This document shows positions 30,300 to 60,239 of a stretch of DNA of 64,000 nucleotides, piece after piece. The stretch's first letter is position 1, and every line of letters starts with the position of its first letter. The notes beneath the pieces were generated by a model. The model was not told the DNA's origin. It saw only the letters and a program-made list of their open reading frames with translations, and did not search any database. The stretch comes from Sceloporus undulatus (taxonomy: Eukaryota > Chordata > Lepidosauria > Squamata > Phrynosomatidae), in assembly GCF_019175285.1 (NCBI RefSeq), contig NC_056523.1, positions 124,118,018 through 124,182,017 on the forward strand. Direction: 5' to 3'. A program made the position numbers and the translations under genes.

Positions 30300-33057
30300 A
30301 TATAACCTTTTTAAGATAAAGGAGGAGAATAGCCTTATATGTCAGAGAAATTTACACCAGTGAAGAGATCCGACACAATCCTGGAAGCCAGGTGGAAAGC
30401 ATCTGGAATAAAATTGAAAAGGGAGGGAATGACAGGTATATTGTGTGGGAGTCTAACTACAGACCCCCAAGGTCAGACTGAGGAATTGGATGATGTCTTC
30501 CTAGAACAAAGGAACCAACACATTCAAAAAAGAGAGATGTATAGTGACGGGTGACGTCAACTATCCTGTATTGCTGGGTCAAACTCAGCCAAATCCTTCA
30601 AGGTCTACAAATTCCTCACTTGCTCTGAAGACAGTTCCATGGTCCAAAAAGGTGGAGAACAACAAGGAGGTCAGCTATTTGAGATCTGATCCTAACCACA
30701 AGGATGGTAAGGGGGGCAAGTGGGGGGGATCATTAGTGGAAGTGACCATGTTCTCCTGGAGTTTGGTAATACATTGGAAAGGAGAAGCCAGGCATAGTCA
30801 GACACGCATTCTAGACATAGGAGAGAGGATTTCAGTAAATTGAGTGGCAAAACAGTATTGAGGCAATTCCATGGTCAGAAATACTAAAAGATAAAGGAGT
30901 TCAGGACTGATGGGAACTTTCTCAAAAGGAGTATACTGAGGCACCTTTCCAAACAGTTGCCAGTGAGAAAGAAAAACGGGAGGTGTCTCAGAAACCAGGA
31001 GGGAGGACTAAGGAACTTTCAACCGAGTTAAGGTTGAAACGGAACATGTATAAGAAATGGAAAAAGGGGGAAATCACAAAAAGGAATTCCAAAGAAATAG
31101 CAGGCAGGTGTAGGGGTAAAGTCAGAAAAGCTAGGCACAGAATGAACTCAGGCGTGCTAGAGAGGTTAGAACAATAAAAAGGGCTTTTTTGGATATGTCC
31201 GCAGCAAAGGAAGAAGAGGAAACGGTAGGGCCAACTGGCGTAGAGAAGATGGCAAAATGCTAACGGAAGACAGAGAAAAGGCAGAATACTCACACCTTCT
31301 TTGGCCTCAGTCCTTCTCAGAAAAGGCAAAGGGTGCTCAACCTGAGGATAATGGAGCAGAGGACAGAATAGGAGAATTTCAGCACAGAATAAGTATAGTA
31401 CAGGAATATCTTGTTAATCTAAATGAATTTAAGGCCCGTTACAAATGGGCCTAAAAGTGTGCGCTCCGAGCGTGCTAGGGTTAGAAGGGGGCATCCTTTC
31501 CGGACGCCCCCAACCCTAGCACGTGCGGAGCGCGCACAAAATGGCGGCAGCCGTTCCACACGGCCACCACCATTACGACGTCATGACCGCGCCGCCTCTA
31601 TACAGGGTGGCATGGACGTGACGTCACGCCGCGCCAGGGCACATAGTACGCCCCTTCCCCGGCCACAAAAGGAGCTCCGAAAAGGGCGCCCAGCAACACA
31701 GAGGAGAAAGGGGCCAAGTGGCCCCTTTCTCCTCCTCCCCGCCGCCGTGGGGTGTCCTTGGGGCTTGAAGCCCCAAGGACACCCCTTTCCAGGCTGCGGG
31801 GAAGGGGCCTTTTGGCACTTATCCGAAGCCTGGAAAGCGGCGGATCGGGGCCTCAGTGGCTGCCGCTCTGGCCACTGAGGCCCCGATCTGGCGGAGAAAG
31901 GGGCAGGTGCAGGCTGCCGCTTTTCGGCAGTCTGTAACGCGCCTAAGTCTCCAAGGACCAGATGAACTACATCCAAGAATATTAACAGAACTGGCTAATG
32001 TAATATTGGAGCCATTGGCAATAATCTTTGAAAACTTGAGAACAGGAGAAGTCCCAGCAGACTGGAGGAGGGCAAACGCTGTCCCCATCTTCAAAAAGGG
32101 GAAAAAAGAGGATCCCAACAGTTATCATCCAGTTAGTCTGACATCAATACTAGGAAAGATTCTAGAGCAAAACAGAGAGTCTGTGAACATTTAGAAGGCA
32201 ATTCTATAATCACAGAAAGTCAACATGGGTTTCAGAGAAAGAAGTCATGCCAGACAAATCTAATCTCTTTCTTTGATAAAATTACTACCTTGTTAGATGA
32301 AGGGAATGCTGTGGATACAGTATATCTTGATTTCAGTAAGGCCTTTGACAAGGTTTCCCATGACATTCTTGCAAACAAGCTTGTAAAATGTGGGTTAGAC
32401 AAGGCAAGTGTTACATGGATTTGTAATTGGTTGACCGGCCGAACCCAAAGGGTGCTCAACAATGGCTCTTTTTCATCCTGGAGAGAAGTGACCATTGGGG
32501 TCCCACAGGGCTCTGTCCTGGGGCCAGTGCTATTCAACATCTTTATCAATGACTTGGATGACAGAATTGGGGGAATGCTCATCAAATTTGCGGATGACAC
32601 CAAATTAGGAGGAATAGCTAATACTCCAGAAGACAGGATCAAAATTCAAAATGACCTGAATAGACTAGAAAGCTAGGCCAAAGCTAACAAAATGAAATTC
32701 AACACGGAGAAATGTAAGGTACTGCACTTAGGGCAGAAAAATGAAATGCACAGATATAGGATGGGGGACACCTGGCTGAATGAAACTACGTGTGAAAGGG
32801 ATCTAGGAGTCCAAGTAGACCACAAATTAAACATTTGTCAACAGTGCGATGGAGCAGCCAAAAAGGCCAATGCAATTTTAGGCTGCATCAATAAAAGTAT
32901 AGTGTATAGATCAAGAGAAGTAATAGTGCCACTCTATTCTGCTTTGGTCAGGCCCCACCGGGAATATTGTGACCAGTACTGGGCACCACAATTCAAAAAG
33001 GACATTCAGAAACTGGAGCATGTCCAAAGGAGGGTGACTAAAATGGTAAAGGGTCTG
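30300..33057 (+). mobile_element. CR1 LINE, endonuclease to reverse transcriptase, interrupted
   Basis: 30400-31430 carries decayed endonuclease-region sequence. 31944-33057 carries the reverse transcriptase: [69 protein letters not shown] with intact FADD, and [15 protein letters not shown]. Stops and frame changes show it is dead. A 511-bp Harbinger-like element splits it at 31433-31943, and it stops abruptly at about 33057 where a DIRS remnant begins. Confidence 0.88.
31433..31943. mobile_element. PIF/Harbinger-like MITE in CR1
   Basis: Ends GGCCCGTTACA and TGTAACGCGCC, flanked by TAA (31430-31432, 31944-31946). Removing one copy restores the CR1 sequence TTTAAGTCTCC. The GC-rich interior is a chain of hairpins, including CCTTGGGGCTTGAAGCCCCA, GGCCACTGAGGCCCCGATC paired with GATCGGGGCCTCAGTGGC, and a large stem built on GGTTAGAAGGGGGC and CCCCCAACCCTAGC. 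No coding capacity. Confidence 0.88.
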
Positions 33058-33962
33058 GGGTACCTTTGGAGGATGTCTGTAAGGCTGCTGTTTGGTCCCA
33101 GCCCTTGACTTTCATCAAACATTACAGGCTGGATACCACAGCCAAACGGGACGCAGCCTTTGGGAGGGCAGTGTTGGTTTTGGGTTTACATTAATTGTAC
33201 TACATTCCATTTGCACTGCATTTCCATTTCTTGCTTGTTTACATGTTCTTGAGGTGAATGCCCTTTGCTATAATTGGCATGGTTTACAACTTCATATAGT
33301 TTACATATTGCATTTTGTTTGTTGCTTTTTTACATGTTTTTGAAGTGAATGCCCCTTGCCAGAATTGGCATGGTTTACAGCTTCATATGGTTTACATATA
33401 GGTCTTCCATGACCTACTGTGTTCTTGGTGTGTCCTTACTTGAACATATTGAAGTACTATTTGTGAAAGTACAAAACGCAATTGACACAGTTCTTGGGTT
33501 CAATGCTTTTATTGTATAATAAATACAGCTTTATTTGAACCTTACTTTGATGTCATGACACTCCCTCCGCCTCTGACCTATGTTTGTCAGTCTAACCCAT
33601 TTGTATGATTTGCAGAGACCATGAAGAAGGACTGGTTGCATACCTGTAACGGTATTTATTCGAGTGGTCATCTGCGAATACATACAAATCCCGCCCATCC
33701 TCCCCTCAGTGTCCTGCTCTTCATTGGCTCATTCTAATGTCACTTTCACGGCATAAATTTCGGAACTGGAGAAAGAGTGGGAACGCAGGGGACTTATAAG
33801 GGATGGGCGGAGCTACCGCCAAAAAGTTGCTAAAAGTTGCAAAGTAAACTTTGCCCAGTGATTCCAGAAGTTTCCGAGCTCTACTGCGCAGGCGCAGTAC
33901 AACCCATTTGTATGTATTCGCAGATGACCACTTGAAGAAATACTGTTACAGGTATGCAACCT
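33058..33962 (+). mobile_element. DIRS-like tyrosine-recombinase retroelement, 3' remnant
   Basis: A fossil. 33080-33180 resembles the C-terminal end of a DIRS-type tyrosine recombinase (TFIKHYRLDTTAKRDAAFGR). A noncoding 3' region follows, and two inverted arms of about 58 bp close the element (33634-33692 and 33904-33962, sharing GGTTGCATACCTGTAAC). Inverted repeats of this kind are typical of DIRS elements. Only the 3' part is present; it is broken and has no coding potential. Its age is uncertain, but the arms are still nearly identical. Confidence 0.65.
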
Positions 33963-33972
33963 GTCCATATCA

Positions 33973-34138
33973 GAGTTTTCTTGACAAGGCTTTTTTCAGA
34001 GGGTGCTTGCCTTCCTCTGAGGCTGAGAAAGTTTGATTTGCTCAGGTTACCCCACTGCGTATCTATAGCTGAAAACCAGGAATTCGAACCCTGGTCCCCA
34101 AAATCGTAGTCCAACAAACCACTCCACTATACTGTCTC
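33973..34138 (-). mobile_element. Sauria-type SINE, minus orientation, 3' truncated
   Basis: TTCTTGACAAGGCTTTTTTC body at the low end and AATCGTAGTCCAACAAACC head at the high end. Confidence 0.75.
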
Positions 34139-35403
34139 CTGTTTTCTCTTAGACCCTGCTACAAAGTTACAGATCCAGCTTTTAAATCTTTAAGAGTTAT
34201 CTACGCTATTATAACATTTTTGCAGCTTGGACATTGTTCCCTCCTGCAGTGCATGAGCTTGCCTTTAAGGATGCAATAGGTTTAAAGCCAGTGCCTGCAA
34301 GATTCAAGTTAGTGCTTTCTATGCTTTAAAATTTTTTCTTGCCTTATCTATAGTGTTAATGTTAGTAGAAACAATTTGAGGTTGAAAACAGCTTCCTGCT
34401 GTAGACCAGAAAACAAAGGCACTAGGAAAGATCCCATAATTCTCTCTGAGAGACCCTACTGGATAAGCAACTGTGATTCTTCACTGCTAACTCTTGTTTC
34501 ATCCTAGCTTTCCATTACACCTTCATTCTGTCATTTTGTTTGAACATGGCCATCTCCCAAGCCAAATGCAGTAAAACTAAAAACATCTATATCTCTCTTA
34601 AGAAAGAAGTCTGTACAAACATCAGAAAATTATCTGGAACAGAATACTAATTACTTCTGCTTGTATGTCACAAGTCTTGTAGTCTTTAAAAACCAAAACA
34701 AAAGCTTTCCTTTTTCCAGCCAAGCTTAAAGGATGACACCAAACTTTAAAAGATGACACTATGACAGCAAACTTTAGATACAGTCAAATATTCTGACAAA
34801 TTAGGTAACCAATTAGGAGGGAAATGGAACTTCTTCTATGAATGGAAGTCGGGAGTTTGAAATCTAAATTCAGTCACAATACCCTGCTGAAGTTGTACAT
34901 CTGGTAGGCAAGATGAGTAGGAGTTCTGTAATAGACTGTCGGTACTAATCATGGCTGAGCCTTAAATATTTAAAGCTTAAGAAATCAGAACATACCTTTT
35001 GTGTGTGGTTTCTGTTTTGTCTATCCAGCCTTTAATGGCATTGAGCAGATTCATTTTGTACTGGAAGACATCACACAACACCATAGTACTTAACTGTATA
35101 ACTAGATAGGATGGAACCTTTATTTCCTATACAGATACATTGTAGTGTGTTGTTTTGTAATGAGCAGGGTGTGGACATTCTACAGACACCAACATACTTC
35201 AGTACAGAGGAAATATTAAGACACAGGCCTAGTAAATCTGGCAATTCACAGGTACTAATGTTACTTTCAGATAATGGACGCATGAATCCACCTGGCCATT
35301 TGATAACCCTGCCTTTTCATGTGTTATAAAAATGACAGAACCCCTCCAGAATAAAAATAGATTTGATTGTCTCAGTACCTTATACTGACCAGTAATTTAA
35401 AAA
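34139..35403. other. Intergenic, no feature recognised
   Basis: AT-rich sequence without recognisable genes or repeats. Confidence 0.4.
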
Positions 35404-35405
35404 TA

Positions 35406-35633
35406 CAATGGGTTCTTGCTATCTGCTGGGATTTTATTTCAGCCCCACCCCCACCCTGGGTGGATACCAAAATCTGTAGATGCTCACGTTCGATTGCATA
35501 GTAAAATGATGTCCCTTATATCAAATGGTAAAATTAAGGGTTGCTTTTTGGAATTTATATATTTTTGAATATTTTCAAGTTGTGGATGGTTGAATCTGTG
35601 AATAAAGAATCTGTGGATACGGAAGGCTGATTG
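35406..35633. mobile_element. pogo/Tigger-like MITE (MER2-like)
   Basis: Ends CAATGGGTTCTTGCTATCTG and GTGGATACGGAAGGCTGATT then G are imperfect inverted repeats with TA on both sides (35404-35405, 35634-35635). The interior GGATACCAAAATCTGTAGAT and GTGGATGGTTGAATCTGTGA resemble MER2-type elements of other vertebrates. Confidence 0.8.
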
Positions 35634-35939
35634 TAGTACTTTTTTTTCTAAATCAGTTTAGAAATGTTAAATTGGAAATCCCACTTTATAGTGAGCAGGT
35701 TCTGTCAGTGCTTAATGCAGTGGTATTTTGAGTACCTGGGAAGTTATATTTTATCACTTGTCACTCAGCACTATCTCTAGCATTTCCTGTTCTGCAAACC
35801 TGACTGGTTGCCACATATTTCATTTTTTAGATTTATTGTCAATTTCAGCTCAGACCCTCCGTCTATCATTTCCCACCATCTTTGCCCTCTTACATCACAT
35901 TTCAGGAACTACATTTCAAAAAAATTTTTTAAACAAAAC

Positions 35940-35945
35940 TTTATT
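35940..35945 (-). terminator. Candidate distal polyadenylation signal of PRKACA
   Basis: AATAAA on the minus strand, followed downstream by a T-rich stretch at about 35920-35931. It is the last good signal before the pogo-like element at 35406-35633. Confidence 0.4.
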
Positions 35946-37219
35946 GATAATAGTTTCAAATATGTTTACAACAAAGCACACTGTTAAAGAGGAAGTAGGG
36001 TTTGTTGTTGCTGTTGTTTTCCTCCGTGAAACAAGTTTTGTTGGATTACATAGAAGTGTGTTTTCTTTTCCGAGGCAGGGAGTGGGTGGGTATTGAGCTC
36101 CCCTTCTCCCCAACCCAACACAAAGGGGGCTGATGAGCTTCTTGGTGGGAAAAGGAGGACGAGGAGTTGGAGAGGCAAGCAAAGCTTGTCTGCTCCTGAC
36201 AGCGCTTCTGCACAAGTTATATAATTCATCTACCAATCTAAGAGAAGCCTGCTCTGCTCCTCAGCCACGGAAAGAGAACAGAAGAAACTAAACTGGTGGC
36301 GAGTATAGAAAGACTGTGTTTGGAGTGGGACAGGTGGAGACAGAACACAAAGAGGCATTGCATTGGAAAGGAGAGGGGAAGTTAGAACAAATTTAGGGAG
36401 AAACACAAGGTGCCCTCCCTCTACACCCTAAGTCACAGCTCCTGCAGCACCCAGATCTCTCTGAGAAAAGGCTCTACAATGGATGCCACCTCTCATTCTC
36501 AGTCAGAACTGCAGATCAAAACGGTTATCTCCCTGGTCAACACTGTTATCAGCTTGCCCGAGTGGATGGATCGTCCCAGCAACTTAAGTTTTTAAACCTA
36601 TGCCCCTTCACAGCAGGACGAGGTCATCCATCCATACCCTCTGCCACCATAGCACAAACACACAGCAAGTGGATGTAGCCCTGGAGGACTAGAGTAATGG
36701 GAGTTTCCATCAGAAGACTGGAAAGATCCTACTATCAAGAACACAAGAGACCGAGGTTCAAAATTGGCTGGAAAAGGCCATATGTGATTAACTTTTAACT
36801 GCTCGTGCATTTTGCTCATTCCAGTTGCTACCAAGAGGAGTCAGTCTCTCCAAGCCATTAGTTAGATTCTGTTGTTTCACAGTGTGGACTAGAACTGGCT
36901 TGATTCTCCTCCACTCTGGCAGTGGCTGCAAGGGCTGCCTGAAACAGTGGAGCTGATCTTCAAAGGCATTGGGGGGAAGGGTGTGTACACATGTAAGAAA
37001 GACAAATCAGACAGGGTCCCTTCTCTTAGTTCTCCTGCACCAGCTAGCAACCAGTCACTCCCCCCTCCCCCCTAATAAGTATGATTTCTATGGCCTCCCT
37101 CCTTCCCACAGACTAGAGGACTAAGATTGGAAATAAATTGTCTTTTCTATCCCCCCCACAAAACAAATTCTTTATGCTAAAACCCAGCTGTTTTTACAGA
37201 GTTAAAATTCCTGCAGAAT

Positions 37220-37225
37220 TTTATT
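37220..37225 (-). terminator. Candidate proximal polyadenylation signal of PRKACA
   Basis: AATAAA on the minus strand about 730 bp after the stop codon. Alternative use with the 35940 signal is possible. Confidence 0.3.
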
Positions 37226-37954
37226 TAAGTGTACTAGAAACAGAGCATATGAAAACACTGTCCCGCCAAGACTGTTAAAACCTTCTTTTTTAAAGCCAGT
37301 CAACTATTTCTTTAAACCTTTCTTTAAAGTTAATAAAAGGAGACTGGGGAAAAATATTGATAAAAGGACAGGCTTGTCCTACAGGGGGAGGGGAGAAGGC
37401 TGGGCCATTAACCCATGCAGTGCTGGTCTGAATACCAAAGTGCCATCTGGATGTGTTTATTTCTTGCCCTCCCCCTCCTGAATTTTTGCAATGCCCCATG
37501 AACCAAACCTTACAGGCAAGGATGAATTGCAAAATATCCCCTTTCCCCTCAAAGAAAGAAAAAAGAAAGAAAGAGAGAAGTAAAGTAAAAAAGAAAAGAA
37601 TAGGAGGGGAAAAGCCACCAATAATCCAGGGACTGTCTGATCAGGGTTTGTGTATGGGTTGGAATTGGTGTGAGGAGGAAGGGAATTTGTTTAAAACCTG
37701 CCTGAGAGTGCCTGGGAACCACCTTGCAGCTTGTGGAGGGAGGCGGACAGGTGGCCCTCAGACTTCTGCCCTTTTCTACGGCTTCAAAATGAAATCCCCT
37801 TTTTCTCTCTTCTGCCCAAACAGATCCAGGTGAACCCCAACACTCTCCCACCTCCCAAAATTAACACATAGGCAAGGAACTCTGGCCCTTGGGGCTGATG
37901 AAACACAGCCCTTCCTTTCCCTGGGCACACAAAGCAAGGGGGAGGGGGCTGGCC

Positions 37955-54891
<16,937 letters not shown>

Positions 54892-56164
54892 CTGCAAAGA
54901 AGCAGAGGTAGGGAAATGGCATTAAGAGGGGGGAAAGCTACTTGAGTACCTGAGCTACTGAAAACTTTTTGAAAGTCAGAGAGGCTTGTGTGGGAAGCAA
55001 GCATCCCTTTAAACCTTGCCAACCCTCATTACTTTCTGTGGCATCTTGGAAAAACTGTCACAAATGGTGTAGTTAGTTAGTTCCCAAACCAGGAAGCCAG
55101 AAGATAACACATTACAGCAAGTACAGTTTCCAAGCAGTCAGTTTCCTGGAGGGCAGAGAACAGGTGCACAAGTCCCTCTTTAAGGTTTGGCAATTATAAT
55201 TGAGAATTGGATGGAGCAACTGTTGATCTGTGGCTGTGCACCCAACAGTAATCTACCTGGGAAGTTCCTGTGACAACTGGAGCTCCTAACTCATCCCAGA
55301 AATAAATAAGCTGCTTAACCCTGCTTGAAATCCACAACTATCTGACTTCAGACCTACCAACATGTCACTTGTTCAGGGGCCCAATATGTGCACAATCCTC
55401 AAACACCACAGAGAACTTCAACCCACAATGGGCTTTCTATCCTTTCAGTGAGAAGGGGCAACTGTTGAATTTTTTGGAGAAAAATCAGAGGCCCCACTCC
55501 GTTCTACTTACATCCAAGGTTTCCTCACAAGGCCTTTAAGAAGCCAGGTCCCACTGAAGACATCAAGAGCAGGGCCAAATCCAGGGGACAGCACATGTTC
55601 TCTTGGCACAAACACATTTTTCATCAAGATGCCCTTCTTAGAAGGTAACAAAACATAATTCAGGGACTAAGCTTTCAAGACTGGAGGATATATGCCCTGG
55701 CAGCAATTCCCTCACAAAAGATTCTCATGTCAGAATCCCAAACTTATTTCTGGAACTGGCAATGGTGGGGCATCTTCCAAGAATGAAGTTCAGAGGAAAA
55801 ATCTGGCCATGGTCAGAGCCTTCTGGGGCTCAGCCAACATCCTAGCACCCTGTGATTCTAAAGGGTAGAATGTCCTGAGAGCCAAGGGCTCTTTTAAGCA
55901 TTTCACAGACACAGGTGAGCTGCTCACGGAAAAGTACGTAGAGAAATTTACAGACTAACACGCTATATCTTTGAATTCTGCTCAGGGAAAAGCAACTCCT
56001 CTGCAACCAGGGCAATTCTAGAAAGGGTCCTAAAGTTGGTTTGTATTGGTTTTGAATTCAACCTGACTGCAAAACCAATCCACTGACTGGGCAGCATGGA
56101 TGGATGTGGGCTGTATGGGCCAGCAGGCTGGTCACTGTATACCATATCCTTCTTCTGCCCTTAA

Positions 56165-57123
56165 AGTGTGTTGAGCAGTGAAGTCAAAAGGGGTGCCACA
56201 GAGTTCTATTCTGAACCCAGTGCTATTCGACATCTTTATAAATGATTTGGATGATAGAATGGAGGGCATGCTTATCAAATTTGCAGATAGCACCAAATTA
56301 GGAGAGGTTACCAATACCACAGAGAACAGGATCAGAATTCAAAATGACCTTAGCCAATTGACAAGCTGGGCCAAAAGTAACAAAATGAATTTCAACAGTG
56401 AGAAACGCAAGGTACTACACTTAGGCAGATATAGTATGGATGATACCTGGCTTGATGACAGTACATGTAAAAGAGATCTTGGAGTCTTAGTAGACTACCA
56501 GCTGAAAATGAGTCAACGGTGTGATGTGGCAGCTAAAAAAAACAATGTGATTCTAGTCTGTATCAATAGGAGCATAGTGTCTAGACTGAGGGAAGTGATA
56601 ATGCCAACCTATTCTCCTTTGGTCAAACCTCACCTGGAATACTGTGTCCAATTCTGGGCACCACAATTCAAGAGGAATATTGACAAGCTGGAGGGTGACT
56701 AAAAGGATGAAATGTCCAGAAATCTTGCCCTATGAGGAGCGGCTTAGGGAGCTGGGTATGTCTAGCCTGAAGAAAACACCTTTAAGAGGTGACATGATAG
56801 CCATGTTTAAATATTTGAAAGGGTGTCACATTGAAGAAGGAACAAACTTCTTTTCTGCTGCTCTAAAGACTAGCACATGGAACAATGGATTCAAACGACA
56901 AGAAATGAGATTCCATCTCAACATGAGGAAGCACTTCCTGACAGTAAGCGCTTTTCAGCAGTAGAATACACTGCCTCAGTGTAGTGGAGTCTCCTTCTTT
57001 AGAGATTTTTAAACAGAGGCTGGATGGTCATCTGTCAGGAGTGCTTTTATTGTGTATTCCTGCAAGCAGGGGGTTGGACTGGATGACCCTGGCAGTCTCA
57101 CCCAACTCTATGATTCTATGATG
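56165..57123 (+). mobile_element. CR1 LINE, 3' third
   Basis: Encodes a decayed reverse transcriptase C-terminal part: GVPQSSILNPVLFDIFINDL, LIKFADSTKLGEV, CKRDLGVLVDYQLKMSQRC and [23 protein letters not shown] replaces the catalytic FADD, so the enzyme would be dead even without later stops. The 3' end runs to (ATGATTCT)n at 57123. Confidence 0.9.
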
Positions 57124-60100
57124 TATATAAGGTCAACACCCAACCCAGTTTAGCCCCTAGAAACAAAGGAATCTTGGAAGCATGTCTTCTGCCCATGTAA
57201 GGGCAACTGTCTAGTATCCTTGGCCTGCTCTGTACTTACAAGGCAGGCAGACACATCCTCCCACACATACACCAAGATATGGAACTTACATACAGTATAT
57301 GTTCTGGCTTTCTAAAGCTACAGGAGTATAATGGCAGCAAGCATGTTTACAATGATGATTCTAGAAGGTGAACAGAGAAGTTGTTAAACCAAGCCAACAT
57401 TCAATGCCTGAAGAGATTTTCAAGACAGCAGCATATTAAAAAAATCCAATTCATTATACCTACCTGAAATTAAATTAACCACCTCCAGCTATTTTATTAA
57501 TGGGGATTGGGGAACCTTGTAAATAGGGAGACAATAAGCAGTAAAAGCCATGAAATTTGTCAGATCCTTCAGAGAGACAGATGAGTACTCTATGAATCCC
57601 ACCCTCACTTTCCTCTGCCCTAATGCCCAATAGTGTCATGAAGGATACAGTATCCCAACCCTTTATGTAGATTTTGACAGAACTGCAACCTATCATTGAA
57701 ACAGTTAATTCAATATATTTAACAGGTTTCTTTAAAAACTGATGATACAATCCTATGCTAGTCTGGTTAATATCCAAGTCTGATATTGTCCTTACATTAC
57801 CACAGTTTTTGGTTTGGACATGAAATGAACTAAAAAGTTTAGGGGGTTGTGGGAAAAAGAGGCAGTTTCTAGAAATACTGCAGGGCTGGGCTTTAGAAGG
57901 CAAGGCTCCATGCCAGACTAGATATGCAAAGCTTAAAAGACCAGACACCAAACTCTTCTACCCTGGCTCTCAATCTAAATAAGCGAGCCCTGCAGATGCT
58001 ACAATGGCAAATACTACAGCACAAAACTAGGCAAGGCAATACAGTCCTAGACTATACATTCCTAGATTGGCATCCAATGCTGGACTGCCAATGTGGTCCC
58101 CCAGACTATACCCTTCACTAGCCCGATTTTTTTCTCACATTGACTCAAGTTTTACTCAAGTCCCCAGCATCTCTATGTTAATTCATTAATTAGGGCCAAA
58201 AGAGAGCAGGCATAGAACTGGCCAAATCAGCACTTCTTAGCCATGCTAAACAAATCAGTACCAGCCCCAGAAACAGCACAGTACTGGGAAGTTGACTGCA
58301 GGGGCCTTTTGGCTCACAGATCTCCACCCTCTTGCCCCAAACCATGTAGTACTCCTCAGATAGCTAAGAATGGAGTAGAACTGGTGCCTCTGAGAGCAGG
58401 GGAAAGGCTTTTTCTGTCCTTTCCATATAGCATGAAATTGGGAAGACAGAAAAATAGAGAGGCCTTTCAAACATGTTCTTTTAGAGGCACTGTCCCAAAG
58501 CCACCACTTGCCTCCTCATTCTCTCGAGACAGATGCCATATGAAGAGACGTTCTCAAAACAATCCTCCCACCCAGTTCCCTCACACTGCAGCACTGAGAC
58601 ACTGGATTTCCCCAAGACATGCACACAAGCAGACGTGGAGCTGCAGCTCAGCCTGTCTGACCTACTTTCTCTTTGTCTCCTGCTTTATCCATATTACTTA
58701 CAGCTTACACCTTCCCCCACAGATTGCAGCCTCCTCCCAAGCCTGCATGCAGATTTTCTGCTGCCACATAAGGGAAATTGGGCAGCTCCTCTTCTCTTCC
58801 TGAGGCTACAGCGGGTTTGGATGGTCCTCCAAAAAGATTAGCATTTTACCCCCACCCCTACATCTCCAGAATACTAACCTCTTACATAAGCCATGAGGTA
58901 CTTCAGATGGTGAAGGAACATCCCAAGCCTTTAGGCCAGGCTGAGCGCTGTGATCTAATCTGACTCCCACTTCAGGCGGGCGGCCACTCTTGCATCACAC
59001 CCAAGTGCCTGACTGAACTCTAGCCATTATCTCTCCTGGGGTCTAGACCAAAGATGGATTCAATTCTGCATACTAGGCAGCTACTCTGTTCTACAGATTG
59101 TAGCTGGGAGTCTGGAAGGTTATTCCCTTCCCCAAAGTGAGCCCCCATTATGAAGGCAATTGATGTGACATCATAATAAAGATGATGCCATCATGTGGGG
59201 GAAATGTTCAAGTTTTGGAATGTAAAACAGTCCGACATGGCATTACATATAAATGTATACATCTAAAAACAAAAACAAAGAAAAAGAAATGAGGTACTCA
59301 GGTGTCATATATGTACTTTTTGGTATATGCTCACACATGTGCATTCTTTTCTCTTGCAAGTGAAATTGTAGGGCAAACCTTTAGGTAAAATTTAGATGGG
59401 ATAGAATAAAATTGCCCTAGAGGCCAATATGGCCCATTAGCAACCATATCTTCCTCCAGCATTGCAAAGGTGTCTTACCTAATGACACTATCTGGTGTGA
59501 CCACGTAAGAGTGATCTTCTACAGGCCAAGAGCCTCTTCATAGAACTTTTGTACACTGAAAGTGTACATTATATATGTATTCATATCCTCCTTTAAAGGT
59601 ACACTTTGCTAGATCATGTATTATCCCTTCTGTTTCCCAACTCAAATTAGGAGAATCTATGCGGTGGAGTAGATGAAGAGGTGAACTGGTCTAGGTAGAC
59701 CTGTATCCATCCTCAACCATAAGCTCAATGTGTAAGTGCTTGGCAAAGTCACACTCCCAGCCTAACATAGCTCACAGGGCTTTTGGGAGTACAAATTGTA
59801 ATACCCCTCATCCATTGCCTTAGATTTACTAGAAGAAAACCAACTCCCATCAATCCTAGTCATGCTCAGGTATGCTTCTTCTTTCTAGGAAATCCAGGGC
59901 AACATCTGTGGAGTTCTAAGCATCTGTAGGGCCATAGGTTCCTCACCCAGTCATGCGTCTTCCACAGATGAATCCCTGATTGCATTAGTGGCTGTCTAAA
60001 CTTCCTTGTGCCAATTAATTTCTTAAACTGACCACGCACTGCACAAAATAATACTTACTTTCAATCGTTCTGCAGCTACTGCCTAGCAAATTACTGAATA

Positions 60101-60239
60101 ACTTCAAGTTTCAGATTTTTGAAAGAGAAATGTTCTCGCTTCTCCTCATCAGCCTTAACACCCTTCCTAATTCTATAAACTAAGTAAAGGTGAGCCCCAA
60201 GCTTGTCTTCAAAGGAAGTTCCTCTCACCCAAACATTTC

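Larger units (their letters stand above)
35918..37954 (-). other. PRKACA: Probable PRKACA 3' UTR
   Basis: Sequence downstream of the stop has no other gene and is free of recognisable transposons. Minus-strand AATAAA signals lie at 37220-37225 and 35940-35945; the second would give a 3' UTR of about 2 kb, comparable to other amniotes. Which signal is used cannot be decided from sequence. Confidence 0.45.

Noticed and set aside
33634-33962. A stem-loop RNA gene
   Set aside because: The inverted arms are better explained as part of the DIRS-like remnant next to them.
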